DNA from: Ichthyosporea sp. XGB-2017a
Lineage: Eukaryota; Opisthokonta; Ichthyosporea
Assembly: GCA_002811675.1 (NCBI GenBank)
Contig: PDIM01000105.1
Coordinates: 16,589 to 43,150, forward strand
Direction: 5' to 3'
Length of the DNA: 26,562 nucleotides
Part shown: positions 17,336-25,588 of the stretch, one piece after another
Layout: the number at the start of each line of letters is the position of its first letter
Position numbering within the stretch: position 1 is the first letter of the stretch
Notes under the pieces: generated by a model
Told to the model about the DNA's origin: nothing
The model's input: only the letters and a program-made list of their open reading frames with translations
Databases searched by the model: none
Translations under genes and position numbers: made by a program

Positions 17336-19366
17336 ATGGTGTTGGGTGGGAATAATAATAATAACCAATACACTCCTCTTCCCACACACAGCTCTTCTTC
17401 TAATCAATCACCTCTTAAATACACAGCACCGGGAGTCCGCTCCTTGTCTTGCGCCTCCTCCGCCTCCTCCCACATGTCCCCTTCCTCGCTGTTTGGCAGT
17501 GCGCGGCGACTTCTCGTCTGTCTACTGCTGTTTGTGGCTTTTGTAGTTTTCCTCGAGCAAGCCAAGGTGATTCAATTGTCGAATAGTCGTGAAGGGAGGG
17601 TGCCAATCGGGGACGTCGGGGATCATGCCAGTAGTATTGGGATTAATAATAATCCTAGTGTTGACGTTACTGGTGACAATAAGATTGGGGGTGGGGATGA
17701 TAATCAGTTGAGGGTAAAAGAGAAAGGGGATGGGAAGAAGAATACAGAAGCTGTGGACGTTGAAAAGAGCGAGAAGAAGGAAAGCAAGAAAGAAGAGGAC
17801 CAAAGGAAAAAAACAACACCAGAGAAGGAAGGAGAAAAGAAAGATATAAAGATACCGGAAGACTTGGAAGTTGAAAATTTCCCACCATCACACGTGTGCC
17901 CGGAATTGATTTATAAGGACTTGTTGACCAAACGGAGGGTAAAACAGCGTCAGCTACGGGAGAGTGCATCTGTGGAAGTATTGCAGAGCGAGTTGGGTGG
18001 TGTGGGAGGGCATCGGTTCCGTTTAAAAGAGACATTGGGGAAGAATGGAGAGAAGTTTTTGATCTTTTTGTTTGCTGGAGGGTTGAATAATGGTCTGTTG
18101 TCTTTGGAAAATGCCATGCCGATGGCTGCGTATTTGAATAGAACTCTGGTGGTTCCGTTTGTGACGTCTGATCATGCTAGAGGCCTTGGGGGGACCGGGT
18201 CTGCGTTTTCCCGGTTTGAAAAAGACAAACATATGCCCAAAGAACGTGTGCGATTGATTGGGAATGAAACTGCCGTTACAGAGGCCACTATGGAATTGTT
18301 GAAGAAAATGAAGTTTACACACGTGAATTTTAGAAGATTTGATTCCAAATCTACAAGCGATGTGGAGAATATGGAAAAGATGGCCTTTCAGAGTTACTTC
18401 CGGTTGAATGATGTGTATAAAGCAGACAAAATGAAATGGAAACTGCGCAATAGCGCTAAAGAGACTCCAGAGGGGAAGGAAGCACGGGAACTACGCGTGG
18501 CCTTTATGGAAGATAATCCTGAATTCTGGGCTGAGCAGGACATCTACTGCCCGTCATGGTCGCCCTGGAAGGAAGCCGGAAAGGGTGGAAAGTATTGGGA
18601 GACAGATGAATTTAGATTTCTGAATGAGCGCGAGGATATCCTGTGTGCAGGCCACACGTATGGGCTTTCCAAACCCATTGTTAAAGGATTCCAGGGGAGA
18701 GATATTCAGAATCGAATGGTTGTCTTTTCGGATGAATTGAGCACAACTGCGCATCGTGTCCTGGCAGATAATGACGCGAGTGGACGATTCAGACCCGGGA
18801 ATTACGTTGCGGTGCATATTCGGAGAGGGGATTGGATGAATGCATGTAAAAGCTTTGTGCGGGGGAAACCAAAAGAGTGGCGGGTGTGTTTCCCCTCTTA
18901 TATGGATCTCGCGGAGCTGTACAATGAAGTCGTAACAAATTCAAGATCCTTAGAATCGCTTCTAAGTGCAGATCCCGGGAATAAGCACAAAAACATGACA
19001 GCTGTGATTCAAAACCACACTCGACAACCCTTTAAAGCTCTTATTTCAAAATCTAAAAACAAAACATTTGATTTTGTGGACTCCTTCCCGACATATGTGG
19101 CGACCAACGAGAAGGATGATAATATTCTCAAAGGACTCAAGCACCAATTCCGATGGGATACGGCAAAGGATTTGATGTTTGATGAAAAGGCTTCAGAATG
19201 CAGAAGTGTTAGTTATCCTCTTCTGAGGGCAGTAATGGATATGGCATTGATGTATGACAGCGGGGCGTTTATTGGGAATGAGTGGTCCTCCTTCTCGAGA
19301 AGAGTGAAGTATCTCCGCAATGAAAGAAAGAACCGACCAAATTATTCGGTTCGCGCTTTGAAATAG
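17336..19366 (+). CDS. O-fucosyltransferase-like type II membrane protein, copy 2
   Basis: 676 codons from the ATG at 17336. The open frame extends 12 nt further upstream only through a TTG, so the ATG is preferred. It has the same layout as the 14176-16227 gene: cytosolic tail, anchor at ~59-76 (LLVCLLLFVAFVVFLEQ), a longer stem rich in Asn, Gly, Lys and Glu, then the catalytic domain. Motifs: AGGLNN (247-252), HIRRGDW (494-500, the standard form), FPTYVATNEKDD (from 584) and GNEWSSFSRR (from 647). The catalytic halves of the two proteins align throughout with few gaps, while the stems do not. A GDP-fucose-dependent protein or glycan fucosyltransferase of the secretory pathway is inferred. 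Closest family by motif is the O-fucosyltransferase superfamily. The gene has a CCAAT/TATA promoter and a poly(A) signal at 19441-19446. Confidence 0.88.
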   Translation: MVLGGNNNNNQYTPLPTHSSSSNQSPLKYTAPGVRSLSCASSASSHMSPSSLFGSARRLLVCLLLFVAFVVFLEQAKVIQLSNSREGRVPIGDVGDHASSIGINNNPSVDVTGDNKIGGGDDNQLRVKEKGDGKKNTEAVDVEKSEKKESKKEEDQRKKTTPEKEGEKKDIKIPEDLEVENFPPSHVCPELIYKDLLTKRRVKQRQLRESASVEVLQSELGGVGGHRFRLKETLGKNGEKFLIFLFAGGLNNGLLSLENAMPMAAYLNRTLVVPFVTSDHARGLGGTGSAFSRFEKDKHMPKERVRLIGNETAVTEATMELLKKMKFTHVNFRRFDSKSTSDVENMEKMAFQSYFRLNDVYKADKMKWKLRNSAKETPEGKEARELRVAFMEDNPEFWAEQDIYCPSWSPWKEAGKGGKYWETDEFRFLNEREDILCAGHTYGLSKPIVKGFQGRDIQNRMVVFSDELSTTAHRVLADNDASGRFRPGNYVAVHIRRGDWMNACKSFVRGKPKEWRVCFPSYMDLAELYNEVVTNSRSLESLLSADPGNKHKNMTAVIQNHTRQPFKALISKSKNKTFDFVDSFPTYVATNEKDDNILKGLKHQFRWDTAKDLMFDEKASECRSVSYPLLRAVMDMALMYDSGAFIGNEWSSFSRRVKYLRNERKNRPNYSVRALK

Positions 19367-19423
19367 TTCAATAACCAAACACACACACACAGAATTAAAA
19401 AAAAAAAAAAGAACTACTACTTT

Positions 19424-19446
19424 TTTATTTAAATGAAAACAATAAA
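19424..19446. promoter_or_regulatory. Facing poly(A) signals of two convergent genes
   Basis: TTTATT at 19424-19429 is an AATAAA on the minus strand, 79 nt past the stop of the 19508-20056 gene. AATAAA at 19441-19446 on the plus strand serves the fucosyltransferase-like gene ending at 19366. If both are used, with cleavage 10-30 nt beyond each, the two mRNAs overlap by a few tens of bases at their 3' ends. Confidence 0.5.
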
Positions 19447-19507
19447 AAGCAAAGGTTAAAGCCTTCCCCATGCCATCAATCACCCACACACCCACACATC
19501 GTTGTCC

Positions 19508-20056
19508 TCAATTGCATTTCACAGAAAAGGCTCCTTGACGGGCCTTATACAAACTAATCCCAAACACGCAAGACGCAACTACAGTACGGACATGATGCCG
19601 TGCACAAAAAGTTCTCACACGGTCCCACAATTCCTGCTCGGTCATATCCGCGGAGTGCCAAGTCAGTCGTTCGATATCCTCCCACATAATTATCTTTGTC
19701 CAGCCCATAATAAACAGCTGACCGGCGGTGGCAACAGCGTACAAAGGGCAAGAGGTGTGCAGATACGCCAATGCGTTACTTAAAATGCTTCCCATCCCGA
19801 TAGGGATCATAGTTTCAGCACCACGTGGCCACCATACTGGGAAAAACGCTTTAAGGACGGGGGCGTAAGAGTCTGCCGCGCCTTTAGACTTTTGATTCTT
19901 GTTGGAGGACTTATTTTCCTGTTCCAGGGAGCGCATCAAGGTGAGGGTGCGGGCATCAACACCACTGGCGAAGAGATTGGCACCCATGCTGATCCCGTTG
20001 AAGGCCAGTGCGGCCAAAGGGGCGAATCCAAAAACACAGCAAACACTACCTGCCAT
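19508..20056 (-). CDS. Small multi-pass membrane protein, DUF1772-like
   Basis: 182 codons from the ATG at 20056. Two more codons upstream would need a GTG start. Hydrophobic segments lie at about residues 8-30, 84-100, 103-122 and 157-172, consistent with four membrane passes. The arrangement resembles the DUF1772 (anthrone oxygenase-like) family: GxxxGANLFAS in the first helix, a WWPRG-type loop before helix 2, helices 2 and 3 close together, and an RHHVRT motif just before the last helix. A charged, Ser/Lys-rich insert (EQENKSSNKNQKSKG) lies in the first loop. The family assignment is from pattern only and the substrate is unknown. It is convergent with the fucosyltransferase-like gene (141 nt between stops) and lies about 500 nt downstream of another minus-strand gene. 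Confidence 0.7.
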   Translation of the reverse strand: MAGSVCCVFGFAPLAALAFNGISMGANLFASGVDARTLTLMRSLEQENKSSNKNQKSKGAADSYAPVLKAFFPVWWPRGAETMIPIGMGSILSNALAYLHTSCPLYAVATAGQLFIMGWTKIIMWEDIERLTWHSADMTEQELWDRVRTFCARHHVRTVVASCVFGISLYKARQGAFSVKCN

Positions 20057-20554
20057 GGTCACAGTTGAAGATTAAGGTTTACAACTTTGATTTCAAAATC
20101 CAAAGGCGCAAAGAAAACAAGAGTACTGTTATTCAGTTAATTTTGCACTATAAAAATAAAAATTACAAAACCCCCCGATCGAGCGATATTTTCCCTCTGG
20201 GGAATATGAATTTCTCTATATTCTCTCGGGGGAATTACGGCTAATTTATAAGCAGATAGCTAGCTAGCTTTTATTGTTGGAATGAAGTGCATGTGTATTG
20301 TGTAAAAGGGATCTTGTTTTGGGGATGTGGCTATTGGGGGACAAGGACTAGCTAGGCTGGCAGTGAAAAGGTCCTCTCTGGACGTTGCTTGAGGTGACAG
20401 AGATGGACAATGTGCTATACAAAGTATTCCAACTTTTGATGATCCGATGAAGTAGTGGAAGGATGGATGGAAGGATATCTGGATTGGGTTAGTGAGCAGG
20501 GGAAGGAGAGGATAAGTCCTTTTAAGGGGGCTATCATTTTTCCAAACAAACTTT
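20057..20554. other. Intergenic between two minus-strand membrane protein genes
   Basis: Contains two TTCCCTC..GGGGAA palindromes (20191-20204 and 20221-20234) about 135-180 nt upstream of the 20056 ATG. TTTATT at 20270-20275 is a minus-strand AATAAA about 280 nt past the stop at 20555. No other gene was seen. Confidence 0.55.
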
Positions 20555-21526
20555 TTAATTCTTCTTCGCCACATTCCCAAGCCCCGTCCCCACTTTGGTG
20601 TATGAAAGGGCCTGGACAAGGATGGTGGGGATAGCCTCCGCATCTTCTCTATACAAGCGGGAGTACTGAGCATTCATGACATCATAAACAAGAGCTATTC
20701 CACTCTTTACAATGGCTACAGCATTGGGGTATTCCAGATTGTATCTTGCCTGGAAATTAGCAATGGGATGAAACAAAAAGTGCCCAACGAGAGTAATGAC
20801 CGCGTACAAGGCACTGAACCCAGCGGCGATTAGAATATGAGTAGCCGGGAGGAGTCTCTTCCATGATTCTTTGTCCCTGGGAAGGGCACTTAAGATGGCG
20901 ATAATCTGATCAGAGAGGCAATTCACCACACTACTCAGTCCAAAGGCAATCATTTCCACAATCCAATCATCCAGACCAAAGTTTGAATGTGCACGGACCA
21001 GGCTGAGAATAAGCGGGGCGAAGAAGACAAGGGCGACGCCAATCCCCATTGCACCGACGCTAGAGAAGTCCCAAATAGAAAGCAGAACAATCCACAGCCC
21101 AGCAGCAGAGGAATAAGCAATGGACGAATTTTTGATGGCGAGGGTGTCTGTGAAAAATGTATGAACCGGGTGGAAGACTTTCCCTGTTTTGAAGGCAAGG
21201 GAAATAAAATAAAGGATGGGGATGACCATCGACGATAAAGTGATTAAGATGGCTGGAGAAAATTCCTTTCTTTCAATAGCGTGTTTGATTGTCATAATGA
21301 ATTTAGACAGGGAGTCCACACCGAGGAACACATCAGAGGAGTGGAGGTTCTTGAGGGGATTAGCGAGGGCCCGTCTCTCGTGGGTCTTCTCCTGCAGCAG
21401 GGCGAGGAATGGATTTGGGAGCAATGGGTTCTGCAGGTTGCTTGACTCCTCTGCACTGCACTGCACGGTCTTTAACACCACAAGGAGTGCTGCGATAAGA
21501 CAAAATGAGATACAAGAGAGCTTCAT
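20555..21526 (-). CDS. Multi-pass membrane protein with signal peptide, unknown family, copy 1
   Basis: 323 codons. The N-terminal signal peptide (residues 1-24, ending QCSA) is followed by a luminal or external stretch of ~70 residues containing HSSDVFLGVDSLSKF. About six hydrophobic segments lie between residues ~93 and ~285 (for example VIPILYFISLAF, GLWIVLLSIW, IGVALVFFAPLILSLV, FSALYAVITLVGHFLF). The end is polar, with IPTILVQALSYTK. It is clearly paralogous to 24512-25588: shared blocks include LAFKT.KVF.PV, NFGLD.W.VEM.A, GHF...PI..FQ and AEAIPTIL.QALSYTK. It has no recognised domain or catalytic motif and its function is unknown. A conserved ~170-bp element lies 259 bp upstream of the ATG. 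Confidence 0.88.
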   Translation of the reverse strand: MKLSCISFCLIAALLVVLKTVQCSAEESSNLQNPLLPNPFLALLQEKTHERRALANPLKNLHSSDVFLGVDSLSKFIMTIKHAIERKEFSPAILITLSSMVIPILYFISLAFKTGKVFHPVHTFFTDTLAIKNSSIAYSSAAGLWIVLLSIWDFSSVGAMGIGVALVFFAPLILSLVRAHSNFGLDDWIVEMIAFGLSSVVNCLSDQIIAILSALPRDKESWKRLLPATHILIAAGFSALYAVITLVGHFLFHPIANFQARYNLEYPNAVAIVKSGIALVYDVMNAQYSRLYREDAEAIPTILVQALSYTKVGTGLGNVAKKN

Positions 21527-21729
21527 GATGTCAAGGGAATGAAATAAAAAGCAGTTACGGGGATAGAAATTAAACTGTTAATCACTTTAATGTAAACAAT
21601 GGCTCTTTGCCTTTTTCTTTGTGTTCTTTTTTTCTAATTATTACTGATTTTTTTTAAAGGACAATCGGGATTTAAAACATAATAAAACCAAGGTTTCGTC
21701 TCTTAATTGGTAAACCAAAAAGAAAAAAG

Positions 21730-21764
<35 letters not shown>

Positions 21765-22297
21765 AACAATGAGTTTTTCTATTTTTTTCTATGGGAATTT
21801 CCATAGTAAAGGTCCCTTAGCAACCGCAGAAGGACACTTTATCTCTAGGGAACTCCATCCACGTTGTTTTAGCGGAATTTTTCAACTAGAGTCTCTCCTC
21901 CCTTAACTATTGGATATTAACTATAGGAGAGCTAGTACTTAAATTCCCTCGAGGGAGTTCTGCTGAACTGTACCGTGCACCTTCACAACTTGTTTTCTTT
22001 ATGTCTCTGAATCCGGGGAAATTAAATGGGGAAATGTAAATAAGTGTACTCGTTGAAATAAGTGTACTCGTTGAGCATGTGACTGAGACTCAGAGGACGC
22101 CCTAAAAGTTTATTTAAACTGTCCAAGGAGCTTGAATTGTCGGTCAGTAGACAGGTATCGTTCCCAAGCTCGCTCGAAAAAGCTTGATTGATTTAAGTCA
22201 TAGATTTAAAATAGTCTGCACAGCAAGTGTGGACGAGCGAAGCTTGTGTAAGGGATTCAGTTCTGAGAAGCATAATTTTGGGGGATGGGGGTTTTAT
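21527..22297. other. Intergenic region between divergent genes
   Basis: Includes a 34-A run (21730-21763) and the upstream element at 21785-21957 (separate entry). A GTACTCGTTGA direct repeat near 22048-22075 follows. The right part leads into the promoter of the plus-strand 22414 gene. No further coding frame is supported. Confidence 0.55.
21785..21957. repeat. Upstream element R, copy 1
   Basis: About 173 bp, roughly 90% identical by eye to 26023-26187. It starts with the palindrome CTATGGGAATTTCCATAG (21789-21806), continues with TAAAGGTCCCTTAGCAACC, has a GTTGTTTTAGCGGAATTTT core, and ends with TTCCCTCGAGGGAG (21944-21957). It lies 259 bp upstream of the minus-strand gene starting at 21526, in the same relative orientation as copy 2 to its gene. 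It may be a shared promoter element or a short mobile element. Confidence 0.85.
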
Positions 22298-22302
22298 CCA
22301 AT
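22298..22302 (+). promoter_or_regulatory. CCAAT box upstream of the small secreted protein gene
   Basis: CCAATCAGAAGG, matching the extended CCAATCAG form seen before both fucosyltransferase-like genes. It is 112 bp upstream of the 22414 ATG. A weak TATA-like CATATATCC follows at about 22321-22329. Confidence 0.5.
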
Positions 22303-22413
22303 CAGAAGGCTGCATTTATCATATATCCTCGAAAAAATTGACCGTCGAAAAGGGCCTGAGCTGATGAGAGAAAAACGCTACGCTGCGCTTCGCTCAATAA
22401 ATTAAAGATAAGG

Positions 22414-22959
22414 ATGGTCTATAATTCTAAATTGTCCGGGGCATTGTTAGTCCTCGCTTTCCTCGCGTGCCTTTTCGTGGTGTCATCAGCTGAAAACATT
22501 CGCGAGCAACCACTAAATGTCACCGCATTAGAAGGAGGACTCAAAGAGTCACCGAATTATATGTTTCGAAACGGTATACTACTTCGATCCATGTATAGAA
22601 ATAAGGGCCCGCGCAACCCGCGTTATTGTGCATATAAATTCGTCGAAGTAGAAGATCATATTTGCAAAGTGCCTTTTTCGAAACAGGTCACCTGCCTTGT
22701 TCAACATGCGAATGGTGGTGAAAGTTGTCCAAAAGTTCTATCGCCACAGGTAAAGGTGATTTTGAGGAAAACCGAGGGGAAAAAAATAGGGTACGAGCTT
22801 CAAATGAGTAGTGTGCAAATTGAAGGCTTTGCAAAAAAATTTAAGAGCAAAGTAGTCAGAGTAAAGATAGGCGAAGACTACATTTACGAAGACACAGACG
22901 ACTTAGTGGTCGTGGATAAATTCAATGAATACTCACTTATGGTGTACCCACGAGTTTGA
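22414..22959 (+). CDS. Small secreted protein with four cysteines, unknown family
   Basis: 181 codons. The N-terminal signal peptide (residues ~8-27, LSGALLVLAFLACLFVVSSA) predicts cleavage before ENIREQ. The mature protein (~154 residues) is basic, has one N-glycosylation sequon (NVT) near its start, and has only four cysteines, in RYCAYK, DHICKV, VTCLVQ and ESCPKV. That allows two disulfides. The second half alternates charged and hydrophobic residues (KVVRVKIGEDYIYED), suggesting beta strands. It has no transmembrane anchor and no recognised domain. It has a CCAAT-type promoter upstream and AATAAA at 23118-23123, about 160 nt after the stop. A secreted role is inferred from the signal peptide only. 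Confidence 0.8.
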   Translation: MVYNSKLSGALLVLAFLACLFVVSSAENIREQPLNVTALEGGLKESPNYMFRNGILLRSMYRNKGPRNPRYCAYKFVEVEDHICKVPFSKQVTCLVQHANGGESCPKVLSPQVKVILRKTEGKKIGYELQMSSVQIEGFAKKFKSKVVRVKIGEDYIYEDTDDLVVVDKFNEYSLMVYPRV

Positions 22960-23384
22960 GAACGGAGGGCCCACCCTTAGAGAGTGAGGCTTCAGGGTCA
23001 AAATACTAACTCAAACCCAAAGAGCGCAGCCACACCCCTTACTTAGCAATAAGATTCGGATCAGTGTGTACAGCTGGAGATATTGGACTTGACTAACTGC
23101 AAATATTCTTTGTTCCAAATAAAAATGGAGTGTGAAGAGCTCTTTTGAGTTTCGTAAAGTTTTGGACGTGCGAGGAGACAGATAACACACTGGGGAGTCG
23201 CGTCAATGCTTGAAGCGCCTTGAGGAAGGAACACGCCTCTATAGCAAGGATAGTCAGAATCAGTCTTATACCAAGTCGTCATGTTCTCGTGGCCATGTTG
23301 CTTGTGGCATCATCTAGCTATCTTCCATCTTCTATTGTATTGTGGGGTGTTTTGAAACGAAACCAATCGATTCATGAACGTCTG
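22960..23384. other. 3' flank of the small secreted protein gene and spacer before the tRNA
   Basis: AATAAA at 23118-23123 is the likely poly(A) signal of the upstream gene. Short open frames on both strands here lack any protein-like composition. No other feature was seen. Confidence 0.5.
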
Positions 23385-23485
23385 GCGTCATTAGCTCAGC
23401 TTGGTTAGCAGCATCGTACTTATAATGACAGTATTGGAACTGTGGAGATATGCGGAGGTCACGGGTTCGAGCCCCGTATGACGCA
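23385..23485 (+). tRNA. tRNA-Ile(UAU) with a 25-nt intron
   Basis: The acceptor stem GCGTCAT (23385-23391) pairs with ATGACGC (23478-23484), with discriminator A at 23485. The D arm starts GCTC at 23394 and has the conserved GG in its loop. Anticodon stem TCGTA pairs with TGCGG (23451-23455). The loop CTTATA(A) gives anticodon TAT (23421-23423). The intron is 23425-23449, between positions 37 and 38, the standard place, and tRNA-Ile(UAU) commonly has an intron in eukaryotes. The T arm is ACGGG-TTCGAGC-CCCGT. The internal B box GGTTCGAGCC is at 23464-23473. A 13-T run at 23495-23507 is a strong RNA polymerase III terminator. Confidence 0.95.
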
Positions 23486-23494
23486 GAGGATTGG

Positions 23495-23507
23495 TTTTTT
23501 TTTTTTT
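23495..23507 (+). terminator. RNA polymerase III T-run terminator of the tRNA gene
   Basis: Thirteen consecutive T residues starting ten bases after the tRNA 3' end. Four or more T residues suffice for polymerase III termination. Confidence 0.85.
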
Positions 23508-24511
23508 GTTTTCAATTAAACAAGGGACACTAGAACTTGTTAAAATGAAAGGGTCCACGTGTTAATGCTTAACTGACATTGACCTCTGTAGCCTCTTTAA
23601 CTGCGAAAAACGTGACCTGAGGATTCTTCTTCTGAGTCAAAAGTCTTTTCGGTCTTTTCCTTCCTTTGAATGTTGCTTTAATCCTTTGAACAGTTGACGC
23701 TAACCGGTTCTCAATTATTTTTTGACTCTTTCTTGACGTTGTGGGATTAAATACTTTTTTTTTATTATTATTGTCAAAATACACTTTCACTATAAATGCA
23801 GAACTAGCTTGCTGAGGTTGGGGGGGGGGGGGGGGGGGTGGGGGGGGGGGGGGGGGGGGGGGGGGGGGTGTGGTGGTGGACGGGCAGGGGAATTTCAGGG
23901 CCATGGACAGAGAAGGTCAGGGTGGAGTGATATTGATATTTCGGGGAGTGCGAGAGATGTATTGCATAGGGAATTGAGGAAAGTAAAAAGGACGGGAATG
24001 GTAATAAAGAGAGGGAAGTGGAAATTTCGGTGGAAATAAATACTTGCTCATAAGTCATACACGGGGAAGGTTCTTCAGGGAGGTAAACTTCAGTGATGTG
24101 TGGAGGGGCGGGCTCAAGGGGGTATACGTACAGGATTACTACTAACGGGGGCAGGGAGCTATGAAAAGCAAAAAATAGACCTGTTTCATTCATTGTGTAT
24201 TAATATTTCAAAAGTACTGTTGTTGATATCGGGGAAGGAAATTGCAATGGATATAGTTTTGGTTCTTTTCGGGGATGGGAAAGGGAAGGGAAAGCGTGTT
24301 TGTTGAGAAGGGGTTGGTGGAAGGGAACTGATATATGTCTTTTGGAAGAGATATAACAGTGCCATTCATCACGTATCAGTGGATAGGAACAAGGATGGAC
24401 AATGGTATAAAGTGAGGGACGGAGGAAGGGAGGGAAGGGCTTTGTATCTTTTTTTCTAACTAGCAAATAACAAAAACTCACTTTTTCATAACAGGGCAGT
24501 AACTCTTCTGC
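23508..24511. other. Intergenic region with a long G-tract, no confident gene
   Basis: G-runs of 19 (23820-23838) and 29 (23840-23868), separated by a single T, dominate the middle. On the minus strand this tract would encode polyproline. A 111-codon minus-strand frame (23569-23904) reads from the tract into a basic segment (IKATFKGRKRPKRLL), and another (23804-24193) reads into the tract from the right in a different frame. Joining them would need an indel in the homopolymer. No family is recognised and I do not call a gene. The rest is AG-rich, probably including the 3' flank of the 24512-25588 gene. Confidence 0.5.
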
Positions 24512-25588
24512 TTACTTTGCATACTTAGTGTATGAAAGAGCCTGCATGAGGATGGTGGGGATGACCTCCGCGTCGCTACCGTACAAGTTAGGGCGTGCTT
24601 TGACAATATCATAGATGAAAAGAATGATGCTCTTAACTGTGGCGGCAGCATTAGTGAATTGAAGATGGTATTTGTTTTGGAATGCGATGATTGGCTTGTA
24701 GAAGAAGTGGCCTACGGCAGTAACACCCGCGTACACAGCAGTGAAGCCCATTGCGGCAAGGAGTTGAGGGAATTTGGCCAAAAATCCTCCAACTTCCTTA
24801 GCATTGCCGGAAACGTTTTTAACATCGATGTCTCCAGCATTTTCTTTAATAAATCCCAATACAGTCAAGAATTGCTCTGGCAAAATAAGGTCAGTAAGAC
24901 AGTTGATGAAGCTGCTCATAACATAGGCCATCATCTCAACCACCCATGCGTCAAGACCAAAATTGGAAAACCTGCGGACCCAGGTAAGGATGTAAGGGAT
25001 AAAGAAAATCAGGGACAGACCAACACCGAGGAAACCAGCAGCACCCCAGTTTGTAACACTCAAAAGAAAAATCCAGAATCCAGCAGCAAAGGAATAGGCA
25101 ATGGACATATTGTGCATTGCAAGAGTTTCCTTGAGGAAGTTGTAGACGGGACCAAAGACTTTGGTTGTCTTGAAGGCCAGGGCAAGAAAGTAAGTCACGG
25201 GGATGGACATGGAGATAAAAGTGATAATTTTATCTGAAAGACTTGAATCTAGTGAAACATTGCTGCTTTCTATGGTAACTCCTCCCACTTCTGGTTTCTT
25301 AATGTCTTCGTTCTTCGCAGTACGGATGATTTTGTGAATGAGTTTGGACAAGGCGTCCACCCCAAGGTTCACATCAGAAGAGTTGAGGTTTGGGAGAGGG
25401 TTCCAGCTTTGCAGGTTGGCGCGTCTTTGTTCCTTCTTGTCCTCCAGAATGGAGAGGAATTGGTTTTGCTTGTCTTCTTGGCTGTCTGCGCGAGTCTGCA
25501 GGCTGCTTGACTCCTCGGCATTGCACTGTACCGCTACAAACACCACAAGGAGTGCTGCGATAACACAAAATGTACCAGAGACCTTCAT
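24512..25588 (-). CDS. Multi-pass membrane protein with signal peptide, unknown family, copy 2
   Basis: 358 codons, paralogous to 20555-21526. A signal peptide (residues 1-24, FCVIAALLVVFVAVQCNA) is followed by ~95 hydrophilic residues with several N-glycosylation sequons (for example NSSDV and NVSLD), then about six hydrophobic segments (IPVTYFLALAF, AAGFWIFLLSV, GVGLSLIFFIPYILTWV, MMAYVMSSFINCL, AAMGFTAVYAGVTAVGHFF, IILFIYDIV). The C-terminus IPTILMQALSYTKYAK matches copy 1. Compared with copy 1 it has two inserts: one of roughly 20 residues before the first helix and one of ~15 (DIDVKNVSGNAKEVGG) before the fifth. No catalytic motif or known domain is seen. Topology (signal peptide, long N-terminal ectodomain, several passes) suits a surface or organelle membrane protein. 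The conserved element R lies 435 bp upstream of the ATG. Confidence 0.88.
   Translation of the reverse strand: MKVSGTFCVIAALLVVFVAVQCNAEESSSLQTRADSQEDKQNQFLSILEDKKEQRRANLQSWNPLPNLNSSDVNLGVDALSKLIHKIIRTAKNEDIKKPEVGGVTIESSNVSLDSSLSDKIITFISMSIPVTYFLALAFKTTKVFGPVYNFLKETLAMHNMSIAYSFAAGFWIFLLSVTNWGAAGFLGVGLSLIFFIPYILTWVRRFSNFGLDAWVVEMMAYVMSSFINCLTDLILPEQFLTVLGFIKENAGDIDVKNVSGNAKEVGGFLAKFPQLLAAMGFTAVYAGVTAVGHFFYKPIIAFQNKYHLQFTNAAATVKSIILFIYDIVKARPNLYGSDAEVIPTILMQALSYTKYAK

Noticed and set aside
20057-20062. Extension of the DUF1772-like gene to 20062
   Set aside because: It needs a GTG start. The ATG at 20056 is preferred in a eukaryote.
19508-21526. Operon of the two adjacent minus-strand membrane protein genes
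   Set aside because: About 500 bp separate them, with a poly(A) signal between (20270-20275). Eukaryotic monocistronic genes are more likely.
22184-22405. 73-codon plus-strand frame just before the small secreted protein gene
   Set aside because: It covers the CCAAT box and leader and shows no conserved or structured protein features.
24659-25237. 192-codon plus-strand frame
   Set aside because: Fully antisense to the second multi-pass membrane protein, whose paralogue conservation supports the minus strand.
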